Origin: JAICXG01 sp036825615
Lineage (GTDB): Bacteria; Verrucomicrobiota; Verrucomicrobiia; Chthoniobacterales; UBA10450
Direction: 5' to 3'
Length of the DNA stretch: 64,000 nucleotides
Assembly: GCA_036825615.1 (NCBI GenBank)
Contig: DAISXY010000013.1
Span: 52,119-116,118, forward strand
The position numbers and the translations under genes are program-made. Numbering within the stretch: the first letter of the stretch is position 1; each line of letters begins with the position of its first letter. Positions 9,028 to 17,164 of the stretch are shown here, piece by piece. The notes below the pieces were generated by a model. The model was not told the origin of the DNA, did no database searches, and saw nothing but the letters and a program-made list of their open reading frames with translations.

Positions 9028-10808
9028 CTGCATCCAACCAGGGCGGGCCTGCCGGAGTGCGTCGCTTCCGCACGCGCCTCTTTCTCACACTCATGGTGGT
9101 GGTCGTCGCGGTCACCTCGCTCGCGATTTATTTCGCGCAGGAACGGGCGGCAGCGGATGCGCGCACCGATCTCCAGGGCGACTTCGAGCTGGAGATCGCC
9201 GCGCTCCATCGGCTCCAGGATTTGCGTTACGCGGCGGTGGCGGATCGTTCAAAGGCGCTCGCGCGCAATCCGCGCATCCATGCTGCGCTCGAGGATAACG
9301 CGCTCGACCTGCTTTACCCGAGCGCGCGCGAAGAGTTACGCGATGTGATGGATCAACCCGATGTCGCACACGCGCCCTCGGCCGAAGCGCTGCAGGCGCG
9401 GTTCTATCGTTTTCTCGATAGCCAAGGGAAAGTGCTCGTTCCTCACAACCAGGATGCGGGCAGGCTTTCCCCTGAGGAAGAGTCGCGCCTGGCTCTGCGC
9501 CGGCCGCCAGAGATTATGCAGACGGGCTATCTCACGCGGAAGAGATCGAAGCGCGAGCTGATGGTGGACGAATTGATCGCGATGCCGATTCGTTCGACCG
9601 AGACCGGCGATGCCATCGCGGCCCTGGTGCTCGGATTTAAACCGGTGGAAACGATGGGGCGAGACACGAGCACTGGGATGACAAACGGCATTTTGGTTGA
9701 CGGTCAGTTGCAGCTCCCGGCATTCGATCCGGTCGCCGAAGCCCAGATTGCGCGCGAGGTGACGGAGGACCTGAAGCTGAGCAAAGGCCACGAGCAAAGC
9801 GTGCAGACCAACGTTGGCGGGATGCCGCACCTGCTGTTCTACAAACTCCTCAACCGCGGTTCCGATTATCCACCGGCCTACGAGGTTTGTGTTTATCCGC
9901 TCACGAGGCTGGTGGCGCGCCAGCGGCAGTTGCGCGTGGAGATTCTGGGCGCAGGCGGGCTCCTCCTGCTCGGAGGTTTTGTCGTTAGTCAGTTCCTTTC
10001 CCGCCGCCTCTCCCAGCCGGTCGAAGCCCTCGCCGTCGTCTCGGAGCAAAATCTCATGCAACGCCAGCGCGCGGAAGCAGAATTGCAGACCACGGCGGAG
10101 GAATTGCAGCGCTCGGCGCGCTTCTCGGCCGATGCTTCGCATCAATTGAAAAGCCCGATCACGGTTCTGCGCGCCGGGCTTGATTCGCTCCTCGCGCGCG
10201 AGGGATTTCCCAAGGAAGTCTACGAAGAAATCTCCGGGCTCATTCACCAGACCTACCGGCTCACGGGGGTGGTCGAAGACCTCCTTCTGCTCTCGCGGAT
10301 GGATGCGGGGAAGTTACGCCTGCGGATGGAGAACGTTGATCTCACTCACCTGGTCGAGGAATGGATCGATGATCTGCAAGCCATGCCGGAAGGCGCGGAC
10401 CTGCGGGTCGAGACGAATATCCCGGCCGATCTCCAGATTGCCGGCGAAAAGAAGTTCACCGCACTTGTGGTCGAAAATCTTCTCGATAACGCCCGTAAGT
10501 ATAACCGTCCCGGCGGCACGATCCGGATCAGCGCCCGTGCGGCCAAAGGCCAGGTGGAGTTCCGCGTTGCCAATACCGGTCGCGGGATTCCTCTCGAGGC
10601 GCAGCCTTATGTTTTCGAGCGATTCCATCGCGCCGGTGCAGGCGAAGAGATCGCGGGACACGGTCTTGGTTTGAACCTGGCGCGCGAGCTGGTGCGACTC
10701 CACGGCGGCGAACTGCGCCTCCTGCGCTCCGATCCGGAATGGACCGAATTCAGTGCGCTCTTTTTGCAGGCGGTGCCGGTCGGGCGGGCGGTCGCGGCCG
10801 GTAAATGA
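9024..10808 (+). CDS. Sensor histidine kinase with large periplasmic sensor domain
   Basis: 594 residues from a GTG that overlaps the cupredoxin stop. TM1 (FLTLMVVVVAVTSLAIYFA) is followed by ~260 periplasmic residues resembling a CACHE-type sensor, TM2 (ILGAGGLLLLGGFVVSQFL), a short HAMP-like linker with a coiled coil, HisKA 'SADASHQLKSP' (H373), N-box 'LLDNARKYN' and G-boxes 'NTGRGIP' and 'GHGLGLN'. The phospho-acceptor helix closely resembles that of the divergent kinase (SADASHHLKTP, followed in both by a 'VLRAG' string). No regulator gene accompanies it, so both kinases may feed the single OmpR-type regulator next door. It overlaps the porin gene by 4 bp (ATGA). Confidence 0.9.
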   Translation: MTASNQGGPAGVRRFRTRLFLTLMVVVVAVTSLAIYFAQERAAADARTDLQGDFELEIAALHRLQDLRYAAVADRSKALARNPRIHAALEDNALDLLYPSAREELRDVMDQPDVAHAPSAEALQARFYRFLDSQGKVLVPHNQDAGRLSPEEESRLALRRPPEIMQTGYLTRKRSKRELMVDELIAMPIRSTETGDAIAALVLGFKPVETMGRDTSTGMTNGILVDGQLQLPAFDPVAEAQIAREVTEDLKLSKGHEQSVQTNVGGMPHLLFYKLLNRGSDYPPAYEVCVYPLTRLVARQRQLRVEILGAGGLLLLGGFVVSQFLSRRLSQPVEALAVVSEQNLMQRQRAEAELQTTAEELQRSARFSADASHQLKSPITVLRAGLDSLLAREGFPKEVYEEISGLIHQTYRLTGVVEDLLLLSRMDAGKLRLRMENVDLTHLVEEWIDDLQAMPEGADLRVETNIPADLQIAGEKKFTALVVENLLDNARKYNRPGGTIRISARAAKGQVEFRVANTGRGIPLEAQPYVFERFHRAGAGEEIAGHGLGLNLARELVRLHGGELRLLRSDPEWTEFSALFLQAVPVGRAVAAGK

Positions 10809-12007
10809 AACGCGCGCCCTGGCTGATTTTGCTCCTTGCCGCGGCGCCGGCTTTCGCAGCCGACGATGTTATCGACCTGGTCGACGACGCGCTCACGAGA
10901 AGTTTCTTTCACGATCAACTCCGCACCCGGCTGAGCGGCTTGCTCGACCTCGAGTACTATCATTTCCCGCAACCACCTCCGGGACTCATTCGAGCCAACG
11001 GTCACAATCTCTTCGCACCACGACTAAGCCTCTTCCTCGACGGGCAGGCCGGGGAAAAAATTTACTTCTTCGCCCAGGCGCGTTTCGACACCGGGTTCGA
11101 CCCGACCGATCGCGGCGGACAAGCTCGGATGGATGAATATGCGCTCCGCATCACGCCTTGGAACGACGGGCGCTTTAATCTCCAGGTGGGAAAGTTCTCG
11201 ACCGTCATCGGCGGCTGGGTCGCGCGCCATCTCTCATGGGAAAATCCATTCGTCAATGCGCCGCTGCCTTATGAGAATCCGACCCTCGTTTCCGATCTTC
11301 AGGTGCCACTGACGGCGCAAAGCTTTCGCGCCGTTCCCGGTTTCGACAAGTATGAGTTTCTGCCGATTATCTGGGGGCCGGTTTATACAATCGGCGCTTC
11401 GGTCGCCGGACGGGTTGGGATTTTCGAATATGCGGCCGAGGTGAAAAACGCCGCCCTCTCCTCCCGGCCGGAGGCTTGGGACGACTGGAACTTCAGCGAT
11501 CCGGTGGGTGATTTTCGTGTCGGGTTCCGGCCTAACGAGGCTTGGAACATCGGGTTCTCCGCCGGAAGAGGGCCTTATCTGGCTTCTAATGCCCGACCCT
11601 TGCCGCCCGGGACTGACTCGGGCGACTTCGAACAATTTCTCCTCGGCCAGGATGTCAGTTACGCGCGCGGTCATTTGCAGATTTGGGCGGAAGCCTTCGA
11701 AGCGCGCTTTGAGATCCCGCGCCTCGGGAATGCGGATGTTTTCGCCTACTATGTCGAGGCCAAATACAAGCTCACCCCGCAGCTCTTCGCCGCCCTGCGC
11801 TGGAACCAGGAGTTCTTCGACTCCGGCACTGACCCGCTCGGTCAGCCGATCGCCGATGGACACGATGTGACGCGGGTGGACATCGCGCTGGGTTATCGCT
11901 TCACCGCCCACACCGAGCTGAAACTGCAATACAGCCTGGCTCGCGGCGATTTTATTTCCGAGCGCACCAACGAAACCTTCGCGGCCCAATTCACCTTGCG
12001 TTTTTAG
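10805..12007 (+). CDS. Outer-membrane porin-like protein
   Basis: 400 residues with a signal peptide (MKRAPWLILLLAAAPAFAAD). The mature protein alternates short amphipathic strands and aromatic girdle residues ('KIYFFAQARFDTGF', 'VDIALGYRFTAHTELKLQYS') and ends in 'FAAQFTLRF', a terminal Phe typical of outer-membrane beta-barrels recognised by the BAM complex. It resembles phosphate-selective porin O/P-like barrels, but the substrate cannot be read from the sequence. It is the third cistron of the cupredoxin-kinase-porin operon, with its start overlapping the kinase stop. Coupling a porin to a sensor kinase suggests control of uptake or leakage of the sensed compound. Confidence 0.8.
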   Translation: MKRAPWLILLLAAAPAFAADDVIDLVDDALTRSFFHDQLRTRLSGLLDLEYYHFPQPPPGLIRANGHNLFAPRLSLFLDGQAGEKIYFFAQARFDTGFDPTDRGGQARMDEYALRITPWNDGRFNLQVGKFSTVIGGWVARHLSWENPFVNAPLPYENPTLVSDLQVPLTAQSFRAVPGFDKYEFLPIIWGPVYTIGASVAGRVGIFEYAAEVKNAALSSRPEAWDDWNFSDPVGDFRVGFRPNEAWNIGFSAGRGPYLASNARPLPPGTDSGDFEQFLLGQDVSYARGHLQIWAEAFEARFEIPRLGNADVFAYYVEAKYKLTPQLFAALRWNQEFFDSGTDPLGQPIADGHDVTRVDIALGYRFTAHTELKLQYSLARGDFISERTNETFAAQFTLRF

Positions 12008-12013
12008 CCGATG

Positions 12014-12029
12014 GTAACACTTGCGTTAC
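12014..12029. promoter_or_regulatory. Candidate response-regulator operator, copy 4 (one mismatch)
   Basis: GTAAC-ACTTGC-GTTAC, one mismatch from the GTTAC-N6-GTTAC consensus with the same 11-bp period. It lies 60 bp upstream of the ATG at 12089. This supports 12089 rather than 12011 as the start of the next gene and suggests the fusion gene has its own promoter under the same regulator. Confidence 0.45.
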
Positions 12030-12088
12030 TTTTGCGGGCTGGTAATCCTTGCCCGCCGCAATTGAAGTTGAGCTTTGATTACAAGCCC

Positions 12089-14581
12089 ATGCACACAACT
12101 TGCCGTCGCTTTCTCCAGGGTCTGACCGCGGCCCTGTTCTTCGCGCTGGCGCCTTGGTCGTTAGGCAAGACCTTCACCGTCCACATTGGCGAGAGTGGCG
12201 ATTATTATTCGCCCGCGACGGTGACAATTGAGCCGGGCGATAAGGTCACCTGGCAATGGGATTCGAGTTTCCATAGCACCACCTCCGGCACTCCGGGACA
12301 TCCCTCCGGAGTCTGGAATTCGGATGTGCACCAAACCGGCTACACCTTTACCTACGAATTCAATACCCTCGGGACCTTCCCTTATTACTGCTCTGTCCAC
12401 GGCAGCTGTTGCCATATGGTCGGCACGGTGATTGTCGCCGCCGAATCGCCTTCACCTTCGCCGAGCCCGTCGCCTTCGCCTTCCCCGAGCCCATCGCCGT
12501 CCCCCAGCCCATCGCCTTCGCCCTCGCCCTCGCCCAGTCCTTCTCCTACTCCGGTCCCGCCGATCTCGACCGGCCCAATCCGCGTTGCGCTTCAATCCAT
12601 CGCCACTGGCCTGACCGCGCCGAACGACCTGAGTTCGGTCGGCGACGGGCGGCTTTTCGTCGATGAACAATCGGGATTCATCCGCGTAATCAAGAACGGC
12701 TCACTCCTGCCCGCCCCGTTCCTCGATGTCTCGGCGCGCCTGGTGGGATCGACGGGCGAGCGCGGCTTGCTCGGTTTTGCCTTCCATCCCGGCTACAACG
12801 ATCCGAGCAGCGCCGGTTTTAGAAAATTCTACACCTACACGAGCGAACCGGTCTCCGGCCCGGCCGATTTCACCGTACCCAAGACGGGCGCGTTCGATCA
12901 TCAGAGCGTGCTCGCGGAGTGGAAAGTCTCCGCCAGCAATCCCGATCTCGCCGACCCCGCGTCGCGCCGGGAAGTCATGCGCGTTGATGAACCGCAGGCC
13001 AACCACAACGGCGGCGGCCTCGTCTTTCGCCCGGGTGAGCCTTATCTCTATATCTCGTTAGGCGACGGCGGCGCGAGTAACGACGTCGGCGATGGCCACA
13101 ACCCGACAATCGGCAACGGCCAGGACCTCACTACCGTGCTCGGAAAACTCCTGCGCATCGATCCGCTCGATCCGAGCCTGACGACGAGCAGCACCGACCC
13201 GGTGAGCGCGAATGGAAAATATCGCGTTCCAGCGAGTAACCCTTTTGCCAACAGCGGCAGCGCGCTGCACGAGATCTATGCTTACGGACTGCGCAATCCG
13301 TTTCGCTTTTCTTTCGACGCGCCGACCGGCCGGCTGATCGTCGGCGATGTCGGCCAGAACAACATTGAAGAGGTCGACCTGGTTGAATCCGGGAAAAATT
13401 ACGGCTGGAACCGCAAGGAAGGCAGTTTTCTTTTTAATCCGAGCGACGGCTCGATCACGCCGGATCTTTCACCCGATCCCTCGCTCGTTAATCCGATCGC
13501 CGAATACACTCATGCCGATGGCAGCGCGGTCATCGGAGGCTTCGTCGATCATGGGCCGAGTGTGCCGGCGTTAAACGGCGTTTATGTTTTCGGTGATTTC
13601 GCAAATGGCACTCACGGCCGGCTCTTTTACTCCGATCTCGATGGGAAGAGCCCGATCGAAGAACTGGTCGTGACCGATCCGCCGGAAGGGTTCAGCGCTT
13701 TCCTGAAAGGCTTCGGGCGCGACGACAACGGCGACATCTATGCGCTTGGGGATGCCGCGACTACTGGCGGCACGGTTTATAAAATAGCGCCGATTCCAGC
13801 GGTTCCTGGACTGGTGAATCTCTCCACCCGCATGAAGGTGGAGACGGGCGACAACGTGCTGATCGGCGGATTCATTATTACCGGGAGCGACATCGAGGAT
13901 GTGGTCCTGCGGGGGCTTGGTCCTTCGCTCGCGCAGAATGGGATTCCCGCGGCGGAAACTTTGCCAAACCCGAAACTCGAACTCCACGACAGCACCGGCG
14001 CGCTCATCGCCACGAACGACGACTGGATGCAGGATCCGAAAGCGGATGAGGTCAGCGCTCGCGGTCTGGCGCCTAACGACCCGCAGGAGTCGGCGCTTTT
14101 CGCCCAATTGATACCGGATAGTTATACGGCGATCCTGAGCGACACGAACGGCGCGAGCGGCATTGGATTAGTGGAACTTTATGTCACCGATGCAGCGCAA
14201 GCGGCCAACCCGGCGAACATCTCTACTCGTGGCCGGGTCGAGAGCGGCGACGAAGTCATGATCGGCGGTTTCATTATTGGGGGAACTGATCTCCGGCACC
14301 TTGTGATTCGCGCCCTCGGGCCTTCGCTGGCCAGCGCCGGCATCACCAATCCGCTCGCTGATCCCGTCTTGGAGTTACACGATCAGAACGGCGTGCTGAT
14401 GGAAACGAACGATAACTGGACCGAGAACCAGGCCGAAGTGGAAGCCACCGGTCTTGCTCCCACTGACAATCGCGAGTCAGCGATTGTGACGACGCTTTCG
14501 CCCGGGCAATACACCGCCATTGTGCGCGGCGCGGGCGGCCTGACCGGTGTGGCCCTGGTTGAAACCTACGACATTCCGTGA
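12089..14581 (+). CDS. Secreted cupredoxin-PQQ sugar dehydrogenase-like fusion with C-terminal tandem repeats
   Basis: 830 residues from the ATG at 12089 (signal peptide ...LTAALFFALAPWSLG). Four parts follow. Residues ~27-116 are a plastocyanin-like cupredoxin (His in 'SSFHSTTSG'; Cys, His and Met in 'YYCSVHG...HMVG'). Next is a ~40-residue Ser-Pro linker. A six-bladed glucose/sorbosone (aldose) dehydrogenase-like propeller of the PQQ type (~165-575) has 'NHNGGGLVF', 'LYISLGDGG' and 'YAYGLRNPFRFSFD'. Finally there are two copies of a ~125-residue unit beginning 'NLSTRMKVETGDNVLIGG' and 'NISTRGRVESGDEVMIGG'. The fusion suggests direct electron transfer from the sugar dehydrogenase to its own copper domain. 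PQQ binding is a family expectation and is not proven here. Confidence 0.88.
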   Translation: MHTTCRRFLQGLTAALFFALAPWSLGKTFTVHIGESGDYYSPATVTIEPGDKVTWQWDSSFHSTTSGTPGHPSGVWNSDVHQTGYTFTYEFNTLGTFPYYCSVHGSCCHMVGTVIVAAESPSPSPSPSPSPSPSPSPSPSPSPSPSPSPSPSPTPVPPISTGPIRVALQSIATGLTAPNDLSSVGDGRLFVDEQSGFIRVIKNGSLLPAPFLDVSARLVGSTGERGLLGFAFHPGYNDPSSAGFRKFYTYTSEPVSGPADFTVPKTGAFDHQSVLAEWKVSASNPDLADPASRREVMRVDEPQANHNGGGLVFRPGEPYLYISLGDGGASNDVGDGHNPTIGNGQDLTTVLGKLLRIDPLDPSLTTSSTDPVSANGKYRVPASNPFANSGSALHEIYAYGLRNPFRFSFDAPTGRLIVGDVGQNNIEEVDLVESGKNYGWNRKEGSFLFNPSDGSITPDLSPDPSLVNPIAEYTHADGSAVIGGFVDHGPSVPALNGVYVFGDFANGTHGRLFYSDLDGKSPIEELVVTDPPEGFSAFLKGFGRDDNGDIYALGDAATTGGTVYKIAPIPAVPGLVNLSTRMKVETGDNVLIGGFIITGSDIEDVVLRGLGPSLAQNGIPAAETLPNPKLELHDSTGALIATNDDWMQDPKADEVSARGLAPNDPQESALFAQLIPDSYTAILSDTNGASGIGLVELYVTDAAQAANPANISTRGRVESGDEVMIGGFIIGGTDLRHLVIRALGPSLASAGITNPLADPVLELHDQNGVLMETNDNWTENQAEVEATGLAPTDNRESAIVTTLSPGQYTAIVRGAGGLTGVALVETYDIP

Positions 14582-14600
14582 GCACGGGATCTCGAAGTGC

Positions 14601-14626
14601 ATTGGAGCCGGCCCGCCCTCGGGCCG
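14601..14626. repeat. Dispersed GC-rich hairpin element, copy 1
   Basis: A 26-bp sequence ending in the hairpin CGGCCCG-CCCT-CGGGCCG (14609-14626), just past the fusion-gene stop. Its reverse complement recurs with one mismatch at 34634-34659 and the core recurs at 34681-34697, so this is a repeated intergenic element. It could also serve as a terminator, though no T tract follows. Confidence 0.6.
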
Positions 14627-14702
14627 CCTTCGTCAACGCAGTGGTCTTCTTTGTGTAAAAGCTGGGCATCCCTTTGCTCCCTCGCAGGCGAACCATTTTC
14701 GA

Positions 14703-15095
14703 ATGCGGGTTCCATTTACTCTCGGCGAGGTAGGTCACTTCGGGCTGGCCGTGCGCGACCCGAACAAGAGTGCGGCCTGGTTCGAGCGGGCATTTGGATT
14801 GCGAAAGCAATTTGAATTCGAACACGGAGTAGCGGTCGGCAACGACTACGTGACAATCGCGCTGCACAAAGGTAAACCTTCACCCGCCACTCTCGGGCAT
14901 ATGTCCTTTCACCTGCCCGACATGGCGACGTTACGGAAGGCCTTGAGACACCTCAAAAGCTTCGGCGCCGAGCTCGAGGATCCGGGTGACGAGATCGGCC
15001 CGGAAGCGCCCGGCTCATCTCACATGGGGCTTTGGGTGCACGATCCCGATGGCTACCGCTGGGAGCTATCGGTCCAGGGCGGCGCGGAGGAATAA
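14703..15095 (+). CDS. VOC (glyoxalase/dioxygenase) superfamily protein
   Basis: 130 residues from the ATG at 14703; the earlier in-frame ATG at 14547 would overlap the preceding gene and read through the hairpin repeat. It has a single vicinal-oxygen-chelate domain: 'GEVGHFGLAVRDPNKSAAWFERAFGL' (first beta-alpha-beta with metal His), 'LGHMSFHLPDMATLRKAL', and 'HMGLWVHDPDGYRWELS' with the metal-binding Glu. The family includes glyoxalase I, extradiol dioxygenases and fosfomycin-resistance enzymes; the substrate cannot be assigned. It stands alone, upstream of convergent minus-strand genes. Confidence 0.85.
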   Translation: MRVPFTLGEVGHFGLAVRDPNKSAAWFERAFGLRKQFEFEHGVAVGNDYVTIALHKGKPSPATLGHMSFHLPDMATLRKALRHLKSFGAELEDPGDEIGPEAPGSSHMGLWVHDPDGYRWELSVQGGAEE

Positions 15096-15147
15096 CTCTG
15101 GCGCAGTGCGCGGATGACGCGCTCGCCTTTTGGCGTCACGATCCGCC

Positions 15148-15432
15148 TTAAGCCTGCGCGGCACGCGCGGCGCGCCGGCGCATGAAGGGCGTGGCAAGCG
15201 AGCGGCGACGCAGGATGAGCGGGTTCGGACGCACCATCTTACCGGAGACGAGGGCAACGCAGGTGTCCCAGATCTTGACCGCGATCAAGGCGACGGCAAT
15301 CATCGGCAGCGCGCAGAGCCAGAAGAGTCCGGCGGCGACTACCAGGAGTGATTCCACGAGCAGCGCTTTCGGGTCCGAGAATCCGGGCCAGGAGGCGTTT
15401 GTAAGAGCAGGAACGACGTTGGTGGTGATCAT
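15148..15432 (-). CDS. Small membrane protein of unknown function
   Basis: 94 residues from the ATG at 15432 (an in-frame ATG at 15465 adds 11 residues). It has one or two hydrophobic segments (LLVESLLVVAAGLFWLCALP and MIAVALIAVKIWDTCVALV), followed by a very basic tail ending 'RRRSLATPFMRRRAARAAQA', so the C-terminus is probably cytoplasmic. It lies 178 bp downstream of the K+ channel gene on the same strand. No family recognised. Confidence 0.5.
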   Translation of the reverse strand: MITTNVVPALTNASWPGFSDPKALLVESLLVVAAGLFWLCALPMIAVALIAVKIWDTCVALVSGKMVRPNPLILRRRSLATPFMRRRAARAAQA

Positions 15433-15610
15433 GGTTTTCAACAGTGCTTCTCGGCAGTTCTTCAACTGCCACTGTTATTTTGAGCAGATCACATGCCGCG
15501 AGCCGGCGGGAAAAGCGACAAATTTTTCCTCTTGCGCCACACTTAATGCCCGAACGGAAGCCAATATCGAAGGCAACCCGGAGTTCCGAAAGCTCCCGAT
15601 CTGCTCGGGT

Positions 15611-16525
15611 TCAAGTCGGTTCCAACTCCTCCGATCTCGCTATGCGCCTGGCTGAGGGAACCGGCTCAGTCTCGTGCAGTCGCGCGTAATCGACGGTCAA
15701 GCGACCGTCGCCATGATCGGTGTAAACTTCGATGAAGCGCTCGCCAAAGCGAACATCCTGCCAGCTATAGTCGTGCTGAGATTGCACGGCAGCGGAAATG
15801 ACCGTCTCGATCGCGACAACCGACGCCACAAACAATGCCCGACCAGACTCGAGTGACTCAGCGGTCTCGCCGTAAAGCGGGCTGGTTTCATCAATCGTGT
15901 GGCGCAAGGTCAGCGCAGCCGGAAAAACGATGAGCCGGTCGAAGTGCAGCTTGAGCGCATAAAACCGGCGGAACATTTCTCCGCTCTCCTTCAGCGGTTC
16001 GTCGCGCGTGAACATGATCCCGAATTCCGCTTCGACGAGGCTGCTGGCCCGCAAGTTAGCGACGCGCATCATGAGTGTGGGCTGGCCGTCGAACGGCGCA
16101 ATGACAATGGACCTGCTGAAGACGACCCGCGCCGTCGGCCGGGAGAAGCGAACGAAGATGAGCCCAGTCATGACCGCGAGCCAGAACATGCCGCTGACAA
16201 TCTCGATCGTTGTCACGACGTGAGCATAGGTTGTTTGCGGATACATGTGGCCATAACCGACGGTGGCCAGGGTTTGCACACTGAAGAAAAAACCTTGGAA
16301 GAAAGATCCCGGGCGCATTCCCGCGATGCAATCTCCGCCCAGCGCATAGAGCGCGGCAAAGAGGAGGTTGATCGCGACATAAACGGCGGCAATCAAGCCC
16401 GCGAACTGCGGCCACGTGAGTGATAAGACCCATTGGTAAACATCGCGCCATTCCCTTTCGAGATTGACTTTGACAAACTCGACGTGACTCGAGCGAAGCG
16501 AGACCGGCTTGCGTGCCTTCGGCAT
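15611..16525 (-). CDS. Inward-rectifier (KirBac-type) potassium channel
   Basis: 304 residues. Topology is TM1 (FAGLIAAVYVAINLLFAALY), a pore helix, the K+ selectivity filter T88-V-G-Y-G92 in 'TLATVGYGHMYP' and TM2 (VTTIEIVSGMFWLAVMTGLI), then a ~170-residue immunoglobulin-like cytoplasmic domain with 'FSRPTARVVFS...' and 'LMMRVANLRA', both hallmarks of KirBac channels. Tetrameric assembly is known for the family. The length is close to KirBac1.1/3.1. It would set membrane potential or potassium balance. No regulator is apparent next to it. Confidence 0.9.
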   Translation of the reverse strand: MPKARKPVSLRSSHVEFVKVNLEREWRDVYQWVLSLTWPQFAGLIAAVYVAINLLFAALYALGGDCIAGMRPGSFFQGFFFSVQTLATVGYGHMYPQTTYAHVVTTIEIVSGMFWLAVMTGLIFVRFSRPTARVVFSRSIVIAPFDGQPTLMMRVANLRASSLVEAEFGIMFTRDEPLKESGEMFRRFYALKLHFDRLIVFPAALTLRHTIDETSPLYGETAESLESGRALFVASVVAIETVISAAVQSQHDYSWQDVRFGERFIEVYTDHGDGRLTVDYARLHETEPVPSARRIARSEELEPT

Positions 16526-16594
16526 GAGTGACTATAACTCGATTACGAGAAGCGCATTCAAATTTGCTCTCATTGGCCTACACTAAGTCCGCAG

Positions 16595-17164
16595 CTAATG
16601 GGAGCTGACAGTCGCTGCCATCCGGTCCGCCAGCTCGCCGAGGGCATGGCTCATCGCCGCAGCCATCGCGTCGGCGTTCGGTGCTGCGCCGCCGCTGATG
16701 TGAAAGTCACGATCAAGCACTGCCGCGCCCGACTCACCGCTCAAGAGCGACCAACTTCCATCCAGCTTTACCTCGCCGCTCGCATCCGGGCCAAAGCGAG
16801 TCAGGGTCACAACCAGCGTTGCCGTGCCGGGCGGTGCCGGCGCCTCTGGAAGAATCAGCGCCCCCGCCGGGAATCGTGCCATTAAGTCCTGAGCCAGAAC
16901 GTTGCGGACCATTTCATCGAAGGCTGCCGACCAGCGGTTGGTGTCGCTGATCTCGACGGTATTCGCGCCACTCATCCTGACCATCTGCTGCCGGTCGAGC
17001 GCTGGCGGAACATGGACCGCCGCGAGCTGCACTTGCCCGCTGCCCGCATGGCGACCGCTTCTGGCTGGGATCATATTCAGGGAGTAAAAATTCGTTTTAG
17101 GGCTTGAGCCACAACCGCTTAACAGAATTAGTGAAGCCACCAGAAATGTAATCCCAGCTCTCAT
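16595..17164 (-). CDS. pqiC: PqiC-like outer-membrane lipoprotein
   Basis: 189 residues. A lipoprotein signal peptide with lipobox 'LLSGC' (cysteine ~18) is followed by an ABC-transport-auxiliary/PqiC domain: 'TNFYSLNMIP', 'VAAVHVPPALDRQQMVR', 'EISDTNRWSAAFDEMVRNVLAQDL'. In E. coli PqiC anchors the PqiB tunnel at the outer membrane. The start overlaps the stop of the MCE gene by 4 bp, making it the last cistron of a pqiA-pqiB-pqiC operon, the order found in Enterobacteria. Confidence 0.87.
   Translation of the reverse strand: MRAGITFLVASLILLSGCGSSPKTNFYSLNMIPARSGRHAGSGQVQLAAVHVPPALDRQQMVRMSGANTVEISDTNRWSAAFDEMVRNVLAQDLMARFPAGALILPEAPAPPGTATLVVTLTRFGPDASGEVKLDGSWSLLSGESGAAVLDRDFHISGGAAPNADAMAAAMSHALGELADRMAATVSSH

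Noticed and set aside
12011..12088. Earlier start for the cupredoxin-PQQ fusion
   Set aside because: It would place the signal peptide internally and overlap the direct-repeat operator at 12014-12029.
12448..12555. Possible CRISPR-like or minisatellite array
   Set aside because: The regular units are simply codons of the Ser-Pro linker in the fusion protein; there are no spacers.
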